Of a stretch of 64,000 nucleotides of DNA, positions 32,967-42,075 are shown piece after piece. The stretch lies in contig NZ_AXAC01000003.1 in assembly GCF_000472665.1 (NCBI RefSeq), positions 189,642-253,641 of the forward strand. The letters are read 5' to 3'. Each line of letters starts with the position of its first letter. The first letter of the stretch is position 1. This DNA is from Acetobacterium malicum subsp. dehalogenans DSM 11527. Its GTDB lineage: Bacteria > Bacillota > Clostridia > Eubacteriales > Eubacteriaceae. Below the pieces are notes generated by a model. That model searched no databases. It saw nothing but the letters and a program-made list of their open reading frames with translations, and was not told where the DNA came from. The translations under genes and the position numbers were made by a program.

Positions 32967-33740
32967 TTAAAAAAACAGATTGCCGATAAAAAACAGGATC
33001 ACTATATGGACCGGATAAAAAATATAGAACAGATATTTCAGCCCCCGTCCCTTTTCACCGTTATAGGAAAGCATCAGCGGCAATGACCCGATCATCATCC
33101 ACTGATAATTATTGTAAAGCAGGGCGGTTGGCCGGGGATCGATGGACCATTCCAGGGCGAAAAAGGCCAGGCAGAAAAGCCCGTAGGCCACGATCAGCCG
33201 CTTTTTATCGGTGCGGTTAAAGTAGATCAATACCCCCAGAAAAACAAAGATAAAGCTGCCCTCGTTAAAAATCAGATTGCCGGTGATGGCCCCGACAAAG
33301 CTCATCATCCCAGTCAGCGGCACGAACTGACCGGCCAAAATACAGAGCATCGTGGTCAAAATCTGATAGCCGGCAAACAGGGCGATAAATTTGTTGCCTT
33401 TGAGCTTGTCCGTTTTGCGGGTTTCGATCAGCCAGACAATCACCCCTACCAGCAACAACGTCACAAAAATATTATTGGACATCATGGCGTAGGGGTCTGT
33501 AATGCTGTTATTGCTGATCAGATCAATCAAGCCCATTCCCACACCAAAGAAATACATCCGCAGTAGATATTTTTTGCGGTCATGGGTGTAATAAAAGCCC
33601 CAGGCCATACAAAACATAAACACCGGCGCCGAAAGCCGGCCCAGCCAGTGCAACCACAGCGGGGTACCCGGAATAAACTGTCCGATATGGTCCAGTAACA
33701 TCAAAATCAGGGCGATTACTTTTAAGCTCGTCGAGGTCAT
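32967..33740 (-). CDS. TraX-family membrane protein
   Basis: The 257-residue protein has about eight hydrophobic helices. It opens with the TraX pattern L-K-V-I-A-L-I-L-M-L-L-D-H-I-G (conserved D-H), then L-H-W-L-G-R-L-S-A-P-V-F-M-F-C. TraX acetylates the F-pilin N-terminus in plasmids, but chromosomal Firmicute homologues occur without conjugation genes and probably acylate other targets. No conjugation genes are near. AAGGAGAAAGACCG precedes the ATG. It is 26 bp downstream of recQ. Confidence 0.85.
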   Translation of the reverse strand: MTSTSLKVIALILMLLDHIGQFIPGTPLWLHWLGRLSAPVFMFCMAWGFYYTHDRKKYLLRMYFFGVGMGLIDLISNNSITDPYAMMSNNIFVTLLLVGVIVWLIETRKTDKLKGNKFIALFAGYQILTTMLCILAGQFVPLTGMMSFVGAITGNLIFNEGSFIFVFLGVLIYFNRTDKKRLIVAYGLFCLAFFALEWSIDPRPTALLYNNYQWMMIGSLPLMLSYNGEKGRGLKYLFYIFYPVHIVILFFIGNLFF

Positions 33741-33766
33741 CGGTCTTTCTCCTTCTCTGACACTCG

Positions 33767-35959
33767 TTATGCTAATCCATTTTTATGAATCACAATTTTG
33801 ATATCGGCATAAGAACAGCTCTCTGGCAGGGCTTCCTTGATGGGGCGCAGGGCTTCCAGACCGACGGTGCCAATGGCGTTGATAATCATGACTTCTTTTT
33901 CGGCATCGACGAAATCACCCCAGTTGATCGCTTTTCCTTCCTGATCGCAGCGAATTAAATGCGCGAGAACGGTGTTTTCGGTCAGTTCCCGTTGCTTGGC
34001 GATGGCAGCGATGGTCATGCCTCCGGCAAACAGCTCGTAGGTGAGTTCCCATGAGGGCACTTTTGCTTCTTTTTCGCCCGTTTGTTGCCTGGTCACCCGG
34101 GGGTCCGGGTCGTCTGCTGCCGTTTCCGGCCGGGGCCGGATGGTGATCGGGTTGTTTTCGGCAAAGCTGCTGATCGCTTCAATAAAGACCGTGCCATAAT
34201 GATCATAGCGGGCCTGGCCGACGCCGTTGATGTTTAGAAATTCGGCTTCGGTCCGGGGAAAATAGGCCGCCATTTCTCTTAAGGTGGCATCGGGGAAAAT
34301 CACATAGGGCGGCAGTCCCTTGTCCTGGGCAATGCTGCGTCTCAGGCTGCGCAGTTCTTCGAACAGGGCTTCGTCGCAATCCACCGGTGGTTTAGCCTTA
34401 CCTGAAGTTTTTGTTTTGGCGGCCTTGATATTCAGCAGGTGTTTTTTATGAAAGACCGTTTCATCACCTTTTAAGATCCCGCTGGCAGCCGGGGTCAGTT
34501 TGAGGACCGGGTACTCATCGGCAGTGACGATAATGTAGCCCTTGGCTACCAGGGTCATGATGATTTCGCGGAGGCTTTCGGCGCTCTGCTCCTGAAGGAT
34601 CCCGTAGGTGGACAGCTGATCAAAACCCAGCTCCAGGACTTTTTTATTTTTCGAGCCGCGGAGCACCGCAATTACCATATTCAGACCAAAGCGGTTTTTC
34701 ATCCGATAAATGCAGGAAAGAATCTTTTGCGCGTCGAGGGTGATATCCACCATTTCGGACTGATCGAGACAATTGCCGCAATTGCCGCAGCGTTCATATT
34801 CGGCCACTTCCCCGAAATAGTTGAGGATGCTTTTTCTGAGACAGTCATTGGTGTGACAATAATCAACCAGATACTGAAGGTTCTCAAACAGCAGCGTTTC
34901 CCGCTCCGGAGAGGTCTGATTCAGCTGGATCAGCTGTTTCTGTTTGACAATATCGGCGGGGGAATAAAGAATGGTACAGTGGCTGGGTTCGCCATCCCGG
35001 CCGCCACGTCCGGCTTCCTGATAGTAAGCCTCCATATTCTGGGGCATGTTGTAATGGATGATAAAACGCACATCCGGCTTGTTGATCCCCATCCCAAAGG
35101 CATTGGTGGCTACCATGATATGCAGGCGGTCATTAATGAAGTCCTGCTGACTCTGCTCCCGATCGGCGGGACTCATACCGCCGTGATAGGCGCCGGCCAG
35201 AAAACCCAGGCCTTTGAGTTTGGCAGTGACGCTTTCGACAGTTTTTCGGGTGGCGCAGTAAATAATCCCGGACTGCTCTGGAAAGGTCTGGGTGATGGTA
35301 TTTTTAACATAACCGAGCTTATCGCCGGTTTTCACCACCTGATAAAGCAGGTTGGGCCGGTCAAAGCCGATGATCGATTCGACCGGATCTTGCAGTGCCA
35401 GCAATTCCCTGATTTCCTGAATAACCTTAACCGTAGCAGTGGCCGTATAAGCCGCCACCACCGGCCGGGGCGAAATATTGCCGATAAAAGCGGGAATCTC
35501 CCGGTAATGGGGGCGGAAATCATGGCCCCACTGGCTGATACAATGGGCTTCATCCACTGCCACCATGGAAACCGAAAGTGTCCGCACCAGCTCCACAAAG
35601 ACCGGCGCACAAAGCCGTTCCGGAGCGATATACAAGAGCTTGTACTGATTGGCCCGGATCTTTTCCAGCCGCTGCTGATAGGTGGCATCATCGAGACTGC
35701 TGTTTAAAAAGGTGGACGGGATTCCCATTTCACCCAAAGCATCGACTTGATCCTTCATCAGTGAAATCAGCGGTGAGATCACCAGGGTGATGCCGGGCAG
35801 CTGCAGGGCGGGCAGCTGATAACAGAGGGATTTTCCCCCGCCGGTGGGCATGATCCCCAGCACATCCTGGCCATTAACCGCCGCCGTAATGATTTTTTCC
35901 TGTCCTTCTTTAAATGTATCATAGCCAAAATATTGACTCAGGTTTTTTTTAAGCGTCAC
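33767..35959 (-). CDS. recQ: ATP-dependent DNA helicase RecQ
   Basis: The 730-residue 3'-5' helicase has motif I T-G-G-G-K-S near 40, the D-E-A-H box, S-Q-W-G-H-D-F-R-P-H-Y, and Q-E-x-G-R-G-G-R-D. The RQC zinc site is E-R-C-G-N-C-G-N-C near 385, and an HRDC domain lies at about 530-610 (I-F-P-D-A-T-L-R-E-M-A). A C-terminal helix-turn-helix (M-T-I-A-A-I-A-K-Q-R-E-L-T-E-N-T) is typical of long Firmicute RecQ proteins. The start is GTG at 35959 behind AGGAGGTTCTTA. It acts in recombination and fork repair. Confidence 0.95.
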   Translation of the reverse strand: MTLKKNLSQYFGYDTFKEGQEKIITAAVNGQDVLGIMPTGGGKSLCYQLPALQLPGITLVISPLISLMKDQVDALGEMGIPSTFLNSSLDDATYQQRLEKIRANQYKLLYIAPERLCAPVFVELVRTLSVSMVAVDEAHCISQWGHDFRPHYREIPAFIGNISPRPVVAAYTATATVKVIQEIRELLALQDPVESIIGFDRPNLLYQVVKTGDKLGYVKNTITQTFPEQSGIIYCATRKTVESVTAKLKGLGFLAGAYHGGMSPADREQSQQDFINDRLHIMVATNAFGMGINKPDVRFIIHYNMPQNMEAYYQEAGRGGRDGEPSHCTILYSPADIVKQKQLIQLNQTSPERETLLFENLQYLVDYCHTNDCLRKSILNYFGEVAEYERCGNCGNCLDQSEMVDITLDAQKILSCIYRMKNRFGLNMVIAVLRGSKNKKVLELGFDQLSTYGILQEQSAESLREIIMTLVAKGYIIVTADEYPVLKLTPAASGILKGDETVFHKKHLLNIKAAKTKTSGKAKPPVDCDEALFEELRSLRRSIAQDKGLPPYVIFPDATLREMAAYFPRTEAEFLNINGVGQARYDHYGTVFIEAISSFAENNPITIRPRPETAADDPDPRVTRQQTGEKEAKVPSWELTYELFAGGMTIAAIAKQRELTENTVLAHLIRCDQEGKAINWGDFVDAEKEVMIINAIGTVGLEALRPIKEALPESCSYADIKIVIHKNGLA

Positions 35960-36295
35960 TAAGAACCTCCTGTGAATCCTTGTCTCCGATTAGACGGTTC
36001 CGTGGGAACCCTGACTTTTGTCATATCTCTCTATTATAAGATAAAAGACTGCCGCTGACAAGGAAGAGGGCACTGATTAACAATTGTCGGTACGAGGTTA
36101 TCTTTTTTAACAATCTTCACAAAACCTTAACATTTTGTTCAAAAGTCCTTAACATCTATCGATTATACTGATAGCAGATCAACGGTTAAGCTTTTGAAGC
36201 TTAGCTGAAATAGGCACTTACCGAACTTAAACATCGAACAAAGCTCACCGCAGTTCGTAATCGCCAATAAATTTGTTCAACGAAAGGAAATAACA
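35960..36295. other. 336-bp divergent gap between recQ and the small gene at 36296
   Basis: It contains a family-1 remnant at 36070-36092 (GATTAACAATTGTCGGTACG) and a TATACT near 36165 that could be a -10 for the rightward gene, without a good -35. No other structure was recognised. Confidence 0.5.
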
Positions 36296-36547
36296 ATGGT
36301 ACAGTCAAGATTTGCAACTTATTATGAAAACCATCCAGAGACTAACGATATTTCACTGATTCTCGAAACAAGCGACACGACCAATAAATCACCCCACCGA
36401 GCCACCACCCCCTCAAAAAAAGAAATCGCCTTAGCCAAAAAGCAGCGGGCGGATGAATGGGATTACCTTAAAAACAGCATCGAAATGAAACTGGAATTGG
36501 CATTGATGTACCTCTATCGTTCCAATGCCCATCTTCAATATCTATAA
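36296..36547 (+). CDS. Small hypothetical protein (83 residues)
   Basis: The ATG is preceded by CGAAAGGAAATAAC and the gene ends at a strong terminator, so it is probably real. The protein is hydrophilic. It has a Ser/Thr-rich middle (D-T-T-N-K-S-P-H-R-A-T-T-P) and a C-terminal helix (M-K-L-E-L-A-L-M-Y-L-Y-R). No family was recognised, and no cysteine, signal peptide or membrane helix is present. Confidence 0.6.
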   Translation: MVQSRFATYYENHPETNDISLILETSDTTNKSPHRATTPSKKEIALAKKQRADEWDYLKNSIEMKLELALMYLYRSNAHLQYL

Positions 36548-36596
36548 AAAGGGGCTTTTGCCTATCGGTTCCGATGGCAAGAGCCCCTTTTAACTT
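36548..36596. terminator. Bidirectional terminator
   Basis: AAAAGGGGCTTTTGCC...GGCAAGAGCCCCTTTT, a long stem between two converging genes. Confidence 0.95.
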
Positions 36597-36624
36597 TATC
36601 AGTTTATTTAACCATTGTCCATTT

Positions 36625-37500
36625 TTACAAGTCGAAATGAGCGACCCGGCGATACTCGATATTTCCCGAATCGTCCTGAATAAAATGCCAGTTGGACGGG
36701 AAACTCAATTCTTTAGCCAGGCCTTCCAGGGTGAACAGCATAATCCCGGCATCGGTGTAGTTCTCTTCCCGATCCGGATTAACTACCGCCAGTTCCGCAT
36801 AACCATCTTTAAGGATCAGCCGACAAGGCTGAATATTCTGAAATGAAGGCGAATTTCTAACATAGTAAAGCAAATCCAGAACCCCTCTTTTTTCCATTTC
36901 TTCATAGGGCGCCACATTTCCCCAGTTTTGCAGGAAAATGGTATCGACTACCGAAAGACGGCTCTCATCGCTGGTGGTAATCATGGTGATGCCATAAGGA
37001 TTCTGTTCATATTTGGTATCACAATTGATTATCGTTTTATGTTTATCGGTTTTTCCTTCTTTTTTGCTGGGCTTTCCAAAGACCAGCAGATACTGAATGA
37101 TCCCTGGCTTGCCCGCCCGTAGTTTCTCTTCCTGACTGGGGATAATTTCATTGAGACTGATCCAGCAACTACCCAAACCCAGATCATAGAGTTTTTTTAC
37201 CACCGACTGCAGATAAAAAGCGCCAAAGACTTCAATTTCATGGTCAGCCTTATCCAGCCGTAACCCGATATAATGAGGCCCCTTGATCATGACCCCGCCA
37301 TCACCGCCGAAGCCTTCCAGGTCCTGATAAACTGTGTCACCGTTCTCCATCAGCATCAGGGAAAATCCCTTTTCTTTGCCAACAGTGCTATTTACCTCGT
37401 CAAGATAAGTTTTTACTTCATTTATCTCCCGCTCATCCACACCGCTATCGACAAATTCTCTGGTTGAGTGACTATTCACTGTAAATTCTCTGAATTTCAT
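36625..37500 (-). CDS. Nitroreductase-family protein
   Basis: The 291-residue protein looks like a tandem pair of half nitroreductase folds on one chain, as in the TM1586-type group. S-H-S-T-R-E-F lies at the start (the R-S-x-R-x-F equivalent), G-L-G-S-C-W-I sits in the middle and N-S-P-S-F-Q-N-I-Q-P-C-R-L near 217 (the P-S-x-x-N-x-Q-P motif). It should bind FMN. The substrate is unknown. AAGGAGGTAGTAACTT precedes the ATG. It is transcribed alone. Confidence 0.85.
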   Translation of the reverse strand: MKFREFTVNSHSTREFVDSGVDEREINEVKTYLDEVNSTVGKEKGFSLMLMENGDTVYQDLEGFGGDGGVMIKGPHYIGLRLDKADHEIEVFGAFYLQSVVKKLYDLGLGSCWISLNEIIPSQEEKLRAGKPGIIQYLLVFGKPSKKEGKTDKHKTIINCDTKYEQNPYGITMITTSDESRLSVVDTIFLQNWGNVAPYEEMEKRGVLDLLYYVRNSPSFQNIQPCRLILKDGYAELAVVNPDREENYTDAGIMLFTLEGLAKELSFPSNWHFIQDDSGNIEYRRVAHFDL

Positions 37501-37569
37501 AAGTTACTACCTCCTTGTATTAGCTGTTTAATTTATACCCCTTTGGATGGGTATTAATCGTTTTTATCC

Positions 37570-38070
37570 CTAAAAGCGCCGGGAAAACCTTCTAATAACG
37601 ATGGTTGTGAGTAAAACACCGAGAACAGCACCAGCTCCATCGATGAGCACATCCCGGAACTGACCGGAGCGGCCCGGTATAAATAGTTGATGAAATTCAT
37701 CAGAGATGGCATAAAGAAGGCAAATCAACAGCGCCAGATTGGCCGGTTTTCTGGCTTCGCTTTGGACCAGTGCAAACAAAGTCAAGGTGCCTAAAATAAA
37801 ATAAGCAATGAAATGCGCATTTTTGCGGATATAAAAATCCAGACTTCGGAACTCCATGTTTTCGATCCCCGGGATGCAATGTGCCAGAATTGACAATAAT
37901 TCGTTTTTAACCCCAGTGCTGAGATGGGCCGACTGGGTGGCTGGCTGACTGGAAAGATAAAAAATAATACCCATCCAGATCAGGGTGCAGCTCCAGGCCA
38001 ATATCCGTATTAATCGCTTCGTATCCAATTCTTCACCTGTTCTGACCACGTCAGTCACCCTTCTCATCAT
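37570..38070 (-). CDS. VanZ-family membrane protein
   Basis: The 166-residue protein has four hydrophobic helices. VanZ signatures are present: F-Y-L-S-S-Q-P, the R-K-x-A-H-F segment (I-R-K-N-A-H-F-I-A-Y), and D-E-F-H-Q-L-F-I-P-G-R-S-G-Q-F-R-D-V-L-I-D near 120-140. The role of the family is poorly known (low-level teicoplanin resistance in some cases). The ATG at 38070 has no clear ribosome site. A TTG at 38028 behind AGGTGAAGAA is an attractive alternative that would shorten it to 152 residues. Confidence 0.85.
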   Translation of the reverse strand: MMRRVTDVVRTGEELDTKRLIRILAWSCTLIWMGIIFYLSSQPATQSAHLSTGVKNELLSILAHCIPGIENMEFRSLDFYIRKNAHFIAYFILGTLTLFALVQSEARKPANLALLICLLYAISDEFHQLFIPGRSGQFRDVLIDGAGAVLGVLLTTIVIRRFSRRF

Positions 38071-38212
38071 TACTGTTTATAAAAATTCGCTTTGTAATTA
38101 TCACCCTGTCCTTTCTAGGCAAAACAAACAGTCTAAACTCGTTAATTTTATCTGAGACCGCTCCACTTTCTAATAAACTTATGGTAAACTTAAGAAAAAA
38201 CAGGAGAATGCG

Positions 38213-38695
38213 ATGAAACGACAAGATTATATTACCTGGGAAGAATATTTTATGGGGATTGCCCTGTTATCGGCCCGACGCAGCAAAGATCCCAATACCC
38301 AGGTGGGGGCCTGCATTGTCAATAAAGACAATATTATCCTTTCCACCGGTTATAACGGTATGCCGAAAGGCTGCAGTGATGATGCCCTGCCCTGGGAGCG
38401 GGAAGGAACGTTTCAAGACACCAAATATGCCTATGTCTGTCACGCTGAGCTAAATGCCATCCTAAATTCAGACGGGCGGTCGCTGGTTGATTCCATTTTG
38501 TATGTGACCTGTTTTCCCTGCAACGAATGCGCCAAGGCCATTATCCAGGCCGGGATAAAAAAAGTGATTTATCTGGAAGACAAATACCCGGATGCGGATG
38601 CCACTCAAGTTTCCCGGAAGCTCTTTAAAATGGCCGATATCACCCTGAAAGAATTCCTGAATCCGGCCTTTTACAGTGAGTTATCCCTGTACTGA
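38213..38695 (+). CDS. dCMP deaminase (ComEB-like)
   Basis: The 160-residue zinc enzyme deaminates dCMP to dUMP for thymidylate synthesis. The zinc site is C-H-A-E-L-N-A-I near 81 (His ligand, catalytic Glu) and P-C-N-E-C near 103. D-P-N-T-Q-V-G-A near the N-terminus is typical of the deoxycytidylate deaminase family. AACAGGAGAATGCG precedes the ATG. A terminator follows the stop. Confidence 0.93.
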   Translation: MKRQDYITWEEYFMGIALLSARRSKDPNTQVGACIVNKDNIILSTGYNGMPKGCSDDALPWEREGTFQDTKYAYVCHAELNAILNSDGRSLVDSILYVTCFPCNECAKAIIQAGIKKVIYLEDKYPDADATQVSRKLFKMADITLKEFLNPAFYSELSLY

Positions 38696-38706
38696 ACACT
38701 CCCCCT

Positions 38707-38738
38707 GCATTCCTGAACGTACGGAATGCTTTTTTTCG
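38707..38738 (+). terminator. Terminator after the dCMP deaminase gene
   Basis: GCATTCC-TGAACGTAC-GGAATGC followed by TTTTTTT. Confidence 0.92.
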
Positions 38739-38756
38739 ATGTAGAATGTCTGACTG

Positions 38757-39392
38757 TTACTGGTTGGCAATCTGCTCCAGCATTTTACCGAGCCGTTTAT
38801 TGAGTTTGGCAATTGGCAGCCCAACAATATTATTGTAGTCCCCTTTAATTCCCTTGACCCAGAGGCCGGCCTCTTCCTGGATACCATAGGCCCCGGCTTT
38901 GTCCATGGCCTTGCCGGAAGCCACATAATCCGCTACCTCCCGCTGCATCTGATAATCCCATTGATAAAAACGTATCGAGGATGTTGTGACAAACCGCTCT
39001 TCCCATTCCCGATAGCGAATGCTGACCCCGGTTAGCACCTGGTGGGTATTTCCCGCCAGCTGCTTAATCATGTTGTAGGCGGCCATTTCATCGGCTGGTT
39101 TTCCCAGGATTTGCTGATCAAGTACCACAATCGTATCCGCTCCCACTACCAGAGCGCGGGGATTAATTTTTTGAACAACTCGAGCTTTTCGCGCCGCCAG
39201 CTCGCCCACCAGTTTTTTTACCGTATCCTGAAAATCCCCGTCACTGTTTGCCAAAATCTCCGCTTCAATCCGTTTTTCATCGATTTCTGCTGCCTGGATG
39301 ATAAAATCTTTAATACCATGGCTATTTACCACCAGCTTAAACAGCTCCCGGCGGCGGGGAGACTGGCTGGCAAGAATTATCTTAGGTTGCAT
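38757..39392 (-). CDS. maf: Maf-family nucleoside triphosphate pyrophosphatase
   Basis: The 211-residue house-cleaning enzyme hydrolyses non-canonical or modified NTPs. The signature A-S-Q-S-P-R-R-R-E-L is at 8-17. V-V-G-A-D-T-I-V-V near 88 holds the catalytic Asp, and D-K-A-G-A-Y-G-I-Q is near 164. An E-x-x-x-L insertion (F-K-L-V-V-N-S-H-G-I-K) is slightly longer than in B. subtilis Maf. CCGGAGGTACTCC precedes the ATG. Confidence 0.93.
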   Translation of the reverse strand: MQPKIILASQSPRRRELFKLVVNSHGIKDFIIQAAEIDEKRIEAEILANSDGDFQDTVKKLVGELAARKARVVQKINPRALVVGADTIVVLDQQILGKPADEMAAYNMIKQLAGNTHQVLTGVSIRYREWEERFVTTSSIRFYQWDYQMQREVADYVASGKAMDKAGAYGIQEEAGLWVKGIKGDYNNIVGLPIAKLNKRLGKMLEQIANQ

Positions 39393-39673
39393 GGAGTACC
39401 TCCGGTTTTAAAAAATAATAGCCCTATTGTATCATTTTCTCGAAACAAACAAAAGATCTACACAATAAAAATTGCACCGCAGATTGAGTCATTTGCTAAC
39501 GGTTTTTTGAGCGAATTTAATTATTTTTGTATCCATTGATTGATAACCCCGTTTTTCTGCAGTTAGTCACAAAGCAAAACCACCTGGCCATGAACGAGGC
39601 TTCATGAACGGGTGGTCTATTTTGCCGTTTCTGCGCTACCGGAATCAGTTCTGAGATGATATCATGATAACCG

Positions 39674-40438
39674 TTAACTGGTTTTTAAATATTCTTCAAA
39701 GGTCAGGTTATTTTTATCGATTTCCGCGGCCACATCCTTGCCCACATAGCGTAGGTGCCAGGGTTCGTAGGCATATCCGGTGATGGCTGTTTTATCCTCG
39801 GGATAGCGTATTATAAAGCCATACAAATGAGCATTATTCTTAATAAACTCACCTTCTGCGGTTTGACCAAAGCTTTCCAGTAGATCAAAATTGACCGATT
39901 CAGCTGTGACATCCATGGCCAATCCGGTCTGATGCTCGCTTTGACCGGGTTTTGCGCTAACCAGATCGGCCTCCTTCTGACCATAGCTTTTAACGTTCTC
40001 TGCATAGAGCTCCTCCTGGGTTTGATAGGAGCGATAGCCGGAACAGCAATACAACGAAAGGTTTTTTAACTCAGCGGCAGCAAAGAGATCTTCCAGTGCC
40101 GTGGCAGCTTCTTTTCGCAATTGCGTTTCCCTGACTCCCGGGAGATCAACCCAGACCAGATCTGATGGCTGATAATTTTCATCCAGGCTGGTGGTTTTAT
40201 TGACTAAAACCAGTAAATCAGTGGGATTGGTGATGGCCTGACTGGCTGTTATATCGGTGCGGTTTCCCTGTGACGAATCAGCGTTAGCTGTATTGATGGT
40301 ATTGCTGGCGGTTTGCACTGGCGCATTACTTGATGAAATAGCGCTCCAGATCATATAGATGGAAAACCCCACCAGAAGGATCACGACAATCAGCAGTCCC
40401 ACCATCAGGTAAAATCTCTTTTTATTTTGAACATGCAT
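39674..40438 (-). CDS. D-alanyl-D-alanine carboxypeptidase, VanY family
   Basis: The 254-residue protein has an N-terminal membrane helix (about 10-31) and an extracytoplasmic peptidase M15B domain. Zinc ligands and catalytic residues are in S-E-H-Q-T-G-L-A-M-D-V (His, Asp) and E-P-W-H-L-R-Y-V-G (Glu, His). S-G-Y-R-S-Y-Q-T-Q near 134 is diagnostic. It trims the terminal D-Ala of peptidoglycan stems. It begins 25 bp after the TEAL-repeat membrane protein, last in a kinase - FHA - TEAL - VanY run. This links that signalling locus to the cell wall. Confidence 0.92.
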   Translation of the reverse strand: MHVQNKKRFYLMVGLLIVVILLVGFSIYMIWSAISSSNAPVQTASNTINTANADSSQGNRTDITASQAITNPTDLLVLVNKTTSLDENYQPSDLVWVDLPGVRETQLRKEAATALEDLFAAAELKNLSLYCCSGYRSYQTQEELYAENVKSYGQKEADLVSAKPGQSEHQTGLAMDVTAESVNFDLLESFGQTAEGEFIKNNAHLYGFIIRYPEDKTAITGYAYEPWHLRYVGKDVAAEIDKNNLTFEEYLKTS

Positions 40439-40463
40439 GGCTTTCTCCTCTCCTCGTTTACGA

Positions 40464-42002
40464 TCACGGACTGTAGTTATAACCCCGGGTATTAATGGAT
40501 ATCATATTGTCTCCCAGGGGCTCGCAATTTATATTGAGGGTGCTGGGAATCGAGTATCCGCTGATATTGAAAACAGAAAGGGTACCGATGGTGCCATTAG
40601 GATTAGCCCCGACGATCTGATAGTTTCCAGTGGATGAATATGAACTGCCATTACCGTAGTTATAGGAATACGTTACGTAACCATTGCTGAAGTAGTATTG
40701 ATAGAAATACGACCCGGAACGTGATGTCCATGACCCGGAAATATTATTTTCCAGCAGCGATTCACTGCTGGCCGAAATGATGTATTTTCCCTCAATGGTT
40801 TTACTGGGATAGCCATTTGCCCCTACTTCAATAGCCTTAATCGTCTTTTCTCCTGGTGCCAATTCGATGACAGCGGTGTATTCTGGGGATGCCGTGGTCG
40901 GCTGAGAACCATCGGTGGTAAAGTAAATCTTATCAGCTGGATCGCCCTTGATAATATCCACTGCCTGGGTTCCCTGATAAGAACCAGGATTCAAATTAAA
41001 AGAAGGCGCTTTAACCATAAACTCACCCTTGCGCTTCATATAGCCCTCATCTCCGGTATCCTTGGCGGCCCGATCCATCAGCGCAAAGAGCGCTTCTTCG
41101 CTGACCTTGGCATTTACCTCCGAATCAATATAAGCATTATAGACCTGTTTCATTTTTTCCAGATCAGTGACCCGTTTTAATGTATCTTCAAAATAGGTTC
41201 TGGCATTCCCAAAGTCTCCCAGACCAGCATAAGCCTTAGCCTTACCAAAAATCGCATCGGCATTGTCAGAATCCAGGGTGCCCACTTCTTCAAAAGCTTT
41301 CATCGCTTCATCAAATTTGGCTTCGGTCAACAGTGTCTCTCCATTTTGCAAATCAGCACTGATTTCGGTGCTGCGTTGGTAGTTTAAATAGCCCGCTACC
41401 CCGCCGCCAACCAACAAAAACCCCAGAATAATTGAGCTAGCAATAATGACCGGTTTTTTATGCTTGAATGGTTTATGTTGTTTAAAAACCAGAGACTCAG
41501 TATTCTCGATGACATAGGGTTCAGTCATCACTTCCACCAGCGCTTCGGTTTTTTCTTCCATTAAAGCTTCGGTTTGTTCCAGCATCAAGGCTTCGGTCTC
41601 TTCGTTGATCAGCGCTTCGGTCTCCTCCACAATTAAGGCTTCGGTTTTTTCTTCGTCGTCGATGACCTCATCCCCTGCGATTATCACTTCATCCGCTGCG
41701 ACCTGAGCTTCCGTTTTTTCGTCCAGTTCGTCATTAACCGGATCGGCTGCCTCGGTTTCATCCGCGACCAGTGCTTCTGTTTGCTTTGATTCGCTAATAT
41801 CCTGTTCCGCATCCTGAATCTCGTTGCGATCATGTTCTGTTGTCTCGGCCAGGGCTTCGGTTTTTTCTTCCTCCGACTGCGCGATCAGAGTTTCCTCCAC
41901 TATTTTGTTTTCAGCGGTCGCCAAAGCGTCGTTATTCCCTGCAATTGGCGCCTCTGTTTTTCCATTTGTTGCCCGTTTTGTTCTTCGTGATTTTGATTTC
42001 AT
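40464..42002 (-). CDS. Membrane protein with cytoplasmic TEAL octapeptide repeats, TPR-like and chitobiase-like domains
   Basis: The 512-residue protein has four parts. Residues 1-175 are acidic and cytoplasmic, with threonines at 120, 128, 136, 144, 152, 160 and 168, exactly eight apart and mostly in T-E-A-L. Scattered T-E-A sites occur earlier at 16, 48, 75, 83 and 97. A basic stop (K-H-K-K) and membrane helix follow at about 183-207. Outside are a TPR-like region (about 215-320) and a CHB_HEX-like beta domain (about 335-410, I-Y-F-T-T-D-G-S-Q-P-T). A Ser/Tyr/Asn-rich tail ends it. The ATG at 42002 has GAAAGGGGTATTT upstream. It lies in one operon with a Ser/Thr kinase and a double-FHA protein, making it a likely phosphorylation target. 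Confidence 0.8.
   Translation of the reverse strand: MKSKSRRTKRATNGKTEAPIAGNNDALATAENKIVEETLIAQSEEEKTEALAETTEHDRNEIQDAEQDISESKQTEALVADETEAADPVNDELDEKTEAQVAADEVIIAGDEVIDDEEKTEALIVEETEALINEETEALMLEQTEALMEEKTEALVEVMTEPYVIENTESLVFKQHKPFKHKKPVIIASSIILGFLLVGGGVAGYLNYQRSTEISADLQNGETLLTEAKFDEAMKAFEEVGTLDSDNADAIFGKAKAYAGLGDFGNARTYFEDTLKRVTDLEKMKQVYNAYIDSEVNAKVSEEALFALMDRAAKDTGDEGYMKRKGEFMVKAPSFNLNPGSYQGTQAVDIIKGDPADKIYFTTDGSQPTTASPEYTAVIELAPGEKTIKAIEVGANGYPSKTIEGKYIISASSESLLENNISGSWTSRSGSYFYQYYFSNGYVTYSYNYGNGSSYSSTGNYQIVGANPNGTIGTLSVFNISGYSIPSTLNINCEPLGDNMISINTRGYNYSP
41490..41648 (-). repeat. 24-bp in-frame tandem repeat encoding the TEAL octapeptides
   Basis: About 6.5 units, each containing AC-GAA-GC (+ strand GCTTCGGT) every 24 bp at the core. 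Flanking bases vary, so the repeat is kept at protein level rather than being a recent slippage product. Confidence 0.85.
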
Positions 42003-42075
42003 AAATACCCCTTTCAAATGTTCGTCTATAATCAAGTGCGTTAATAACGCGTCCAACACCTGTTGATTTTAACCT

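Noticed and set aside
32967..33740. TraX as evidence for a conjugative element
   Set aside because: No other conjugation, relaxase or integrase gene is nearby, and chromosomal TraX-like proteins are common in Firmicutes.
34727..35707. 326-codon plus-strand frame opposite recQ
   Set aside because: It is a shadow of recQ, whose helicase motifs are all in the minus frame.
39393..39673. CCACC...GGTGG inverted segment between maf and vanY
   Set aside because: The stem is short and interrupted and the neighbouring T-run is poor, so neither a terminator nor a mobile end can be supported.
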